A stretch of 55,460 nucleotides of DNA from Leptolyngbyaceae cyanobacterium CSU_1_3 (GTDB taxonomy: Bacteria; Cyanobacteriota; Cyanobacteriia; Leptolyngbyales; Leptolyngbyaceae): NCBI GenBank assembly GCA_012034655.1, contig JAAUOZ010000007.1:1-55460 (forward strand). Reading direction: 5' to 3'. Below the pieces are notes generated by a model. It saw only the letters and a program-made list of their open reading frames with translations, had not been told where the DNA came from and made no database searches. Positions 50,244-55,460 of this stretch are shown here, piece after piece (within the stretch, counting starts at the first letter, position 1; every line of letters starts with the position of its first letter). A program made the position numbers and the translations under genes.

Positions 50244-50562
50244 ATCATTACCCAGACACGCATACTCCTACGGTATCTGATGGCTTGAGCGGCGATCGTC
50301 CAAATTGAATATCTGTGCAGACGAGCTTTGATAGCCCTTGCCAACCCTTCGCTTTGGGGAGAGAAGGGAGCTAGAATTCTGATTCTCTCCCTGGGAAGAG
50401 GGCTAGGGTGAAGGTGAAAAGTTGCACCTTAATAAATCCTCATTCCTAAGGAGATTTCTGAGAAACAAATGGCCCGCTGTCTTCGACTTCGCTCAGCCAG
50501 ATTGCGCCCTGAGCGAAGTCGAAGGGCAAAGGTCGGCGCATAAAACCTTTTTTAGAAATCGC
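50244..50562. repeat. Repeat-containing intergenic region with mosaic repeat copy C
   Basis: The first half (about 50320-50410) has CCCTTGCCAACCCTTCGC and GGGAGAGAAGGGAGC-type stretches similar in style to 8340-8440 and 53160-53280. The second half (50431-50562) matches module 2 of copy A: CCTAAGGAGATTTCT, then a long stem TTCGACTTCGCTCAG / CTGAGCGAAGTCGAA, then AGGGCAAAGGTCGG and TTTTTTAGAAATCGCCTAAA. The stem can terminate leuC, which ends at 50563. No gene is present. Confidence 0.75.
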
Positions 50563-51966
50563 CTAAATTAATTCGCGCACGTCTGTAACTTGACCCGTCA
50601 CCGCCGCCGCCACCACCATCGCCGGACTCATAAGCAACGTCCGCCCCGACGCAGAACCCTGACGACCCTTGAAATTACGATTAGACGAAGATGCGCTGAG
50701 TTGACGACCCTGAAGCTTATCAGGATTCATCGCCAAACACATTGAACACCCTGCCTCTCGCCACTCAAAACCCGCCTCTAGAAAGATTTCGTGCAGTCCT
50801 TCGGCTTCGGCTTGCTTTTTTACCCGCTCGGAACCAGGGACGATAAAGGCCTTCACGCCCTTGGCAACGTGGCGACCTCTGGCAAACTTCGCAGCTTCAC
50901 GCAAATCGCTGATTCTGCCATTGGTGCAACTGCCCACAAAACACACATCCACCTTTGTGCCCTGAAGTAATTTGCCCGGTTGCAGATCCATATAGCGGTA
51001 TGCCTCTTCGGCGATCGCTCGCTCATCTGCGGCAATGCCATCGGGCAAAGGAACCACCTCATTGATGGCAATGCCCTGCCCCGGAGTAATGCCCCAGGTA
51101 ACGGTTGGCGCAATATCGGCCGCATCAAAAACGACAACATCATCGTAAACTGCATCAACATCGCTACGAATATGGTTCCACCAGGCGATCGCACCTTCCC
51201 AGTCGTCACCTTGAGGGGCAAAATCGCGACCATTGAGATAATCGTAGGTGACTTGATCGGGATTCACATATCCACATCGCGCCCCCCCTTCGATCGCCAT
51301 GTTGCAAACGGTCATGCGCTCTTCCATGTTCATCTGCTCAAAGGTCGTCCCTGCAAATTCATAGGCGTAACCCACGCCCCCTTTGACACCCAGTTTGCGA
51401 ATCACATGCAAAATCACATCCTTGGCATACACCCCCGGATTGAGTTCACCGTTGACTTCAATTTTGCGAACCTTTAGCTTCGCTAGCGCCAACGTCTGAG
51501 ACGCGAGTACATCCCGCACCTGGCTGGTTCCAATGCCAAAGGCGATCGCCCCAAAGGCCCCATGGGTCGAAGTGTGGCTATCTCCACAGGCGATCGTCAT
51601 GCCAGGCTGCGTCAATCCCTGTTCGGGGGCAATCACATGCACAATGCCCTGGCTGCCCGACCCAACATTATAGAAACGAATCTCATGGTCTTGGCAGTTC
51701 TTTTCTAGCGCCTGAATCATCTCTTCGGCGAGAGAATCCGCAAACGGACGCGCCTGATTTTCAGTCGGGACAATGTGATCAACCGTGGCGATCGTCCGTT
51801 CTGGGAACATCACCTTCAGGTTTCGTTCTCGGAGCATAGCAAAGGCCTGCGGGCTCGTGACTTCGTGAATTAGATGCAGACCAATCAACAGTTGGGTTTG
51901 CCCAGAAGGCAAAATCCCAACGGTGTGTGCATCCCAAACTTTGTCAAATAGTGTCCCTTTGCTCAT
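50563..51966 (-). CDS. leuC: 3-isopropylmalate dehydratase large subunit, 467 aa
   Basis: LeuC isomerises 2- to 3-isopropylmalate in leucine synthesis together with LeuD, which is not adjacent. It is an aconitase-type enzyme. The 4Fe-4S ligands are in [20 protein letters not shown] and [11 protein letters not shown]. Other marks are [31 protein letters not shown] and [15 protein letters not shown]. Length is normal and the frame is uninterrupted. Confidence 0.96.
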   Translation of the reverse strand: MSKGTLFDKVWDAHTVGILPSGQTQLLIGLHLIHEVTSPQAFAMLRERNLKVMFPERTIATVDHIVPTENQARPFADSLAEEMIQALEKNCQDHEIRFYNVGSGSQGIVHVIAPEQGLTQPGMTIACGDSHTSTHGAFGAIAFGIGTSQVRDVLASQTLALAKLKVRKIEVNGELNPGVYAKDVILHVIRKLGVKGGVGYAYEFAGTTFEQMNMEERMTVCNMAIEGGARCGYVNPDQVTYDYLNGRDFAPQGDDWEGAIAWWNHIRSDVDAVYDDVVVFDAADIAPTVTWGITPGQGIAINEVVPLPDGIAADERAIAEEAYRYMDLQPGKLLQGTKVDVCFVGSCTNGRISDLREAAKFARGRHVAKGVKAFIVPGSERVKKQAEAEGLHEIFLEAGFEWREAGCSMCLAMNPDKLQGRQLSASSSNRNFKGRQGSASGRTLLMSPAMVVAAAVTGQVTDVRELI

Positions 51967-52092
51967 GATTTCCTGTGATTCCCAATGGCGACAGGCTTCA
52001 ATCTTATCGCATCAGAGTTCATAGGCTACGAGTGGCCCCCAACCAAGGAAACTGTGACGAGTTGCCGAGAGTATGTCACTTTGCTCAACCCA

Positions 52093-53052
52093 TCAGTTTG
52101 GGAAGGGTGAGACGTTGCCGCCCAAGGCTTCGACGATCGCCGTTGTATTAGCCACCATCATTTTGATGTAGGAACCGCCGTTGCTGTCGGGTGTGCCGAT
52201 CGAGTCAGAATACAATCGCTGGGGCGCTAGCTTGACCCCAGCTTCTTGGGCGACGGTTTCGATCAAAGTCGGATTGATCGTCGTCTCGGCAAAAATGGCA
52301 GGCACACCTGCGGCTTTGATCGTTTCGACTAGCTTTTTCACGGTTTGGGCGCTGGGCTGCTCTTCGGTGCTGATGCCGATCAGCGTCCCAACGATCGTCA
52401 GCGAATACGCCTGACCATAATATTGAAAGGCATCATGAGTGGTGACAAGTTTGCGGCGGTTAGGCGGAATGGTTTGAATTTGCTGTGTGATCCAACGATC
52501 GAGGCGGGTGAGATCGGCAATCAGGCGATCGGCATTTTGGATAAAGCGATCGCGATCGACTGGCTCAAGCTCAATTAGCACATCACGAATTTTCTCTGCC
52601 ATGCGAATCGTGTTCTTGGCACTACCCCAAACGTGAGGATCAGGAACTGTACGACCCGCTTTTTCTAACTGCAAAGACGGGACAACTTCTCCTACGGGCA
52701 CTTGCCGCGCATTGCTGCCTGCCGCCTTCATCAACTTGATCAGCCCCGGCTCTAGATCGTAACCGTTGTACAAAATCAGGTTAGCCTTTTCTAGGGCGAC
52801 ACTATCAGCAGGGACGGGTTCATAAACGTGGGGATCGGTTCCGGGGGTAAGGATGCCCGTCAGTTGGATCTCGTCTGCACCAATTTGAGCCGTCAAGTCA
52901 GCCAGAATGGTACTCGTCGCAACGACTTGAGGTTTGCCGCTAGCAGAACGATCGCCCCTCGACGGGCCACAGCCATTGACGAACAAGACGCATAAGAGCG
53001 CGATCGCGAAACTTACCTGTTTTTGCGGCTTCAGACTAAAGAAAGGTTTCAT
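52093..53052 (-). CDS. Metal ABC transporter substrate-binding lipoprotein (Mn/Zn type), 319 aa
   Basis: This is a cluster A-I binding protein. A lipobox at LLCVLFVNGCGPSRG makes it a lipoprotein. The metal ligands of the family are visible in order: His in TPGTDPHVYEPVPAD, His in VPDPHVWGSAKN, Glu in AIFAETTINPT and Asp in RLYSDSIGTPD. There is no histidine-rich loop of the ZnuA type, which leans towards manganese (MntC-like) but does not prove it. It is divergent from the ATPase and permease genes of the same system. The binding protein supplies metal to photosystem II in well-studied relatives. Confidence 0.85.
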   Translation of the reverse strand: MKPFFSLKPQKQVSFAIALLCVLFVNGCGPSRGDRSASGKPQVVATSTILADLTAQIGADEIQLTGILTPGTDPHVYEPVPADSVALEKANLILYNGYDLEPGLIKLMKAAGSNARQVPVGEVVPSLQLEKAGRTVPDPHVWGSAKNTIRMAEKIRDVLIELEPVDRDRFIQNADRLIADLTRLDRWITQQIQTIPPNRRKLVTTHDAFQYYGQAYSLTIVGTLIGISTEEQPSAQTVKKLVETIKAAGVPAIFAETTINPTLIETVAQEAGVKLAPQRLYSDSIGTPDSNGGSYIKMMVANTTAIVEALGGNVSPFPN

Positions 53053-53535
53053 GGAGTTCTGGTTTTCTACCTTATTTCGTAGTTTTTAGCGGAGTTGACC
53101 TTTATCTAGGAGGAGTTCGTTTCTGTTGCAGCCTTCTATAAGTAGGTAGGTGGAATTAAACTTAAGACCCTCATCCCCTAACCCTTTCTCGCAATCTCCC
53201 AAAATGGGAGAAGAGGAACCTATTTTTCTCCCCTCGCCCGCTCTGGGAGAGGAGTCGGGGGTGAGGGCTAATGGCAGGCATCTGACATTTAATTAGGTCT
53301 GTCTACTTAGTGACGAAACGATTCTGGCTGCTGATTCCAAGGTCAGCGAAGCATTGAGGATCTCAGCTAGGAAGCTTGAGGCCCGACCTTGTGAGGAGGA
53401 GCTTTTGCCCCTCAGAGCAGAGTTATAAATCTTTACCTGCTCCTTTCATAGTCCTTTCATTTTTGAGGTAACTTTAAGTTTAGAGCATTTCATAGTCCTT
53501 TCATTTTTAGTCAAAACCGTAATGGAGAACTCGCG
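53053..53535. promoter_or_regulatory. Divergent control region of the metal ABC transporter, with direct repeats
   Basis: It lies between the binding-protein gene (minus) and the ATPase gene (plus). An inverted CCCTCATCCCC...GGGGGTGAGGG-type repeat lies at about 53168-53271. A 21-base sequence containing TTTCATAGTCCTTTCATTT occurs exactly twice, at 53444-53464 and 53488-53508, 44 bases apart, just upstream of the ATPase start. This is a candidate site for a metal-responsive regulator; no known consensus is claimed. Confidence 0.55.
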
Positions 53536-54363
53536 ATGCAGGCTGCCAGGTTTATCGATCACCCCGACCCTTCCCTAAGAATTGTGCCCAGCACTCCCGC
53601 TGGCAAAGTGGGCGATCGCTCAACGCCCTCCGCCCCGTTGCTCACTGTTCAAAATTTGAGCGTCAGATACCGCACTCTGGAGGCGCTCAAAGACATTAAT
53701 TTCACGGTGCAGCCTGGTCGTCTCGTCGGAATTTTTGGCCCCAATGGAGCCGGAAAAAGCACCCTGGTCAAAGCTATGTTGGGGCTGATTCCTAGAGTAA
53801 GCGGACAGGTTGCCTATCGAGGTCAGCCCCTCTCAGAGCAACTCGATCAGGTTTCCTATGTGCCGCAGCGCAGCCAGATTGATTGGACTTACCCAGCAAC
53901 CGTTTGGGATGTCGTGATGATGGGGCGAGTCAAAAAGACAGGCTGGTTCAATCGCTTTTCGTCTATCAGTCGGCGCGTGGCGATCGAGGCTTTAGAGCGG
54001 GTGGGCATGGATGTCTTCAAAGATCGTCCGATCGGAGAACTTTCGGGCGGGCAACAGCAGCGAGTCTTTTTAGCCCGATCGCTGGCCCAGCAGGCAAACG
54101 TTTTTTGCTTTGATGAACCGTTTGTGGGCATCGATCAGAAGACTCAGCGCATTATTTTTGAGGTGTTTGCAGAACTGACTCAGGCTGGCAAAACTGTTTT
54201 GGTCGTCAACCACGATTTGGGGGAGTCGATCGCCCACTTTGATGAACTGATCTTGCTCAATCAAACCCTAGTGGCTAGTGGCGCTCGGCAGGAAGTTCTC
54301 ACCCACGAGAATTTGCAGCAGGCCTATGGGGGCCGAGTCGCCTTCTTCTCAGGAGCCGCTTGA
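53536..54363 (+). CDS. Metal ABC transporter ATP-binding protein (Mn/Zn type), 275 aa
   Basis: This cytoplasmic ATPase powers metal uptake. An N-terminal extension of about 35 residues precedes the ABC domain. Walker A is IFGPNGAGKSTLVKAMLG, the Q-loop is YVPQRSQIDWTYPATVWDVV (typical of the MntA/ZnuC class), the signature is LSGGQQQRVFLARSLA, Walker B is VFCFDEPFVGID and the switch His is in VVNHDLGES. It overlaps the permease gene by 4 bases (ATGA), so translation is coupled. Confidence 0.93.
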   Translation: MQAARFIDHPDPSLRIVPSTPAGKVGDRSTPSAPLLTVQNLSVRYRTLEALKDINFTVQPGRLVGIFGPNGAGKSTLVKAMLGLIPRVSGQVAYRGQPLSEQLDQVSYVPQRSQIDWTYPATVWDVVMMGRVKKTGWFNRFSSISRRVAIEALERVGMDVFKDRPIGELSGGQQQRVFLARSLAQQANVFCFDEPFVGIDQKTQRIIFEVFAELTQAGKTVLVVNHDLGESIAHFDELILLNQTLVASGARQEVLTHENLQQAYGGRVAFFSGAA

Positions 54364-55025
54364 TGAATGCCCTGCTTGAACCTTTAATCGAACCGTTGCA
54401 GTATGGCTTCATGCAGCGATCGCTGACGATCGCCATTCTCGTCGGTATGATTTGTGCGATCGTAGGTAGCTATCTGATGGTGCAACGGTTGGCCCTGTTG
54501 GGAGACGCGATTAGCCATTCTGTGTTGCCGGGGTTAGCGATCGCCTTTTTGGTTGGCGCAAATATTTTTGTCGGTGCTTTTATTGCTGGCGTGTTGAGCA
54601 CCGTAGCCATCGCCTGGATTCGATCTCGATCGCCAATCAAAGAAGATGCGGCGATGGGCATTGTTTTGTCAGCCTTTTTTGCCCTAGGGGTGACGCTGAT
54701 TACCGTCATCCAAAAAGACAACAAAATCGACCTAAATCACTTTCTGTTTGGCAACATTCTTGGAGTCACCAGCAGCGAGGTGCGAGACACAGCAATTATT
54801 TCAGCGATCGTTCTGATCGTGGTGGTGGTTTTTTATAAAGAATTGTTGTTTTACACCTTCGACACCTTGGGCGCGCAGGCAGCCGGCTTACCTGTCAACT
54901 TGCTCAATTTGGGGCTGATGGTGCTGATCGCTCTGACGATCGTCGCTAGCATGAAAGCGGTAGGCGTGGTTCTAGTTCTCTCGCTGCTGATCACGCCAGG
55001 GCAACTCGACACGGGTGGCCGATAG
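54360..55025 (+). CDS. Metal ABC transporter permease, 3'-truncated at a junction
   Basis: This membrane channel subunit of the ABC-3 (ZnuB/MntB) family has about six hydrophobic segments. Marks include LTIAILVGMICAIVGSYLMV, GDAISHSVLPGLAIAFLVGA and MKAVGVVLVLSLLITPG. Family members continue about 60 more residues after the TPG motif with further helices. Here the sequence turns at about 55000 into QLDTGGR and stops. The DNA beyond belongs to a livM-like gene on the other strand, so the permease has lost its end by rearrangement or by a chimeric assembly. Confidence 0.88.
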   Translation: MMNALLEPLIEPLQYGFMQRSLTIAILVGMICAIVGSYLMVQRLALLGDAISHSVLPGLAIAFLVGANIFVGAFIAGVLSTVAIAWIRSRSPIKEDAAMGIVLSAFFALGVTLITVIQKDNKIDLNHFLFGNILGVTSSEVRDTAIISAIVLIVVVVFYKELLFYTFDTLGAQAAGLPVNLLNLGLMVLIALTIVASMKAVGVVLVLSLLITPGQLDTGGR

Positions 55026-55460
55026 GAGCAACTGTACAAAAATCTGCCCAAAGCCCAGTGTGACAATTGCCAGGTAATCACCCACCAGGCGGATCGAGAC
55101 CGCACCAATCGCCCAGCCTACGCCGGTCGTAATGGCGATGATCAGCGGCAGGCTGATGATCGTCGGCAGGTGAAGGCCGTTCATCTCGCCTGCCGTGACA
55201 AAATTCGAGGATAGATAGGCATAGAGATACCCCGCTATTCCATAAAAAGCCACATAGCCCAGATCGAGCAGCCCGGCATAGCCCACCACCACATTCAGCC
55301 CAATCGCCAGCATGGCCGACACCAGAAACTGGGCGGCAATACGGATCATAAATTCGTTGCTGGTCACACCCACCAGTTGCAGCACCGGTGCCGAGGCGGT
55401 GATGGGCGGGATCAAAACCAGCAGGAGCAGGGCCAGGCCATAGCGGGCAGGGGATGGTAT
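55000..55460 (-). CDS. Branched-chain amino-acid ABC transporter permease (LivM-like), partial at both ends
   Basis: This is a membrane permease fragment. It reads LALLLLVLIPP at the window edge, then QFLVSAMLAIGLNVVVGYAG, LLDLGYVAFYGIAGYLYAYL, and the family signature RLVGDYLAIVTLGFGQIFVQ. The frame is still open at base 55460, so the 5' end lies outside. Real similarity stops near LLLSATRVELPW at about 55000; the remaining codons down to 54972 are antisense of the metal permease gene. Base composition is visibly GC-richer than in the neighbouring genes, and the rest of a liv operon is absent. Confidence 0.8.

Overview
The window is chromosomal DNA of a cyanobacterium, probably filamentous and Leptolyngbya-like; the genus is a guess. 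Direct support is the photosystem II genes psbO, psbM, psbB and psbT, the cyanobacterial NDH-1 subunit ndhN, the clock-input gene ldpA, a SigF-type sigma factor, a Ycf45-like ATPase, and very frequent GCGATCGC (HIP1) octamers. No rRNA, tRNA, CRISPR array, prophage or intact transposase was seen.

Layout. Positions 1-5.3 kb hold a DUF6391-type gene, a lipoprotein gene, sigF, psbO and a small unknown gene. 5.3-8.1 kb is a photosystem II cluster: psbM and a 2Fe-2S ferredoxin on the minus strand, divergent from psbB-psbT. 8.1-16.4 kb is mixed: two MITE-like elements, a GNAT acetyltransferase, hisC, the Ycf45-like gene, ldpA, ndhN, and two decayed accessory genes (a PIN-domain toxin remnant and a PD-(D/E)xK nuclease remnant). 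16.4-33.9 kb is one long minus-strand superoperon running rplC-rplD-rplW-rplB-rpsS-rplV-rpsC-rplP-rpmC-rpsQ-rplN-rplX-rplE-rpsH-rplF-rplR-rpsE-rplO-secY-adk-infA-rpmJ-rpsM-rpsK-rpoA-rplQ-truA-rplM-rpsI-rpmE-prfA. As is usual in cyanobacteria, rpsJ, rpsN and rpmD are not in it. 33.9-34.8 kb is noncoding. 34.8-50.2 kb is accessory and housekeeping: an SbcD-like nuclease, a PAS-LuxR regulator, a large NB-ARC/WD40 STAND protein, two phosphodiester-glycosidase paralogues, a pentapeptide membrane protein, a peroxiredoxin-glutaredoxin fusion, a DNA glycosylase, ftsH and an acyltransferase. 50.5-55.0 kb holds leuC and a divergent Mn/Zn-type ABC transporter. At about 55.0 kb the permease gene breaks off and a GC-richer, oppositely oriented livM-like fragment runs out of the window.

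The most important observation is technical. At least eleven single-base disruptions, most of them one base missing from a homopolymer, break otherwise well-conserved genes: rplM, rpsK, rpsE (twice), rplC, truA, ldpA, ftsH, the STAND gene (twice), the glycosylase gene and a small 69-codon gene. Several of these genes are essential, so the sequence probably carries homopolymer indel errors, and I give repaired gene extents. The PIN and nuclease remnants differ: each has a nonsense codon, which points to real decay.

I did not find a clearly unprecedented system. The best biological leads are the STAND protein beside a PAS-LuxR regulator, the paired MITE-like elements, a mosaic repeat family at three loci, the palindrome over the peroxiredoxin promoter, the psbM/ferredoxin/psbB arrangement, and the junction at about 55.0 kb.
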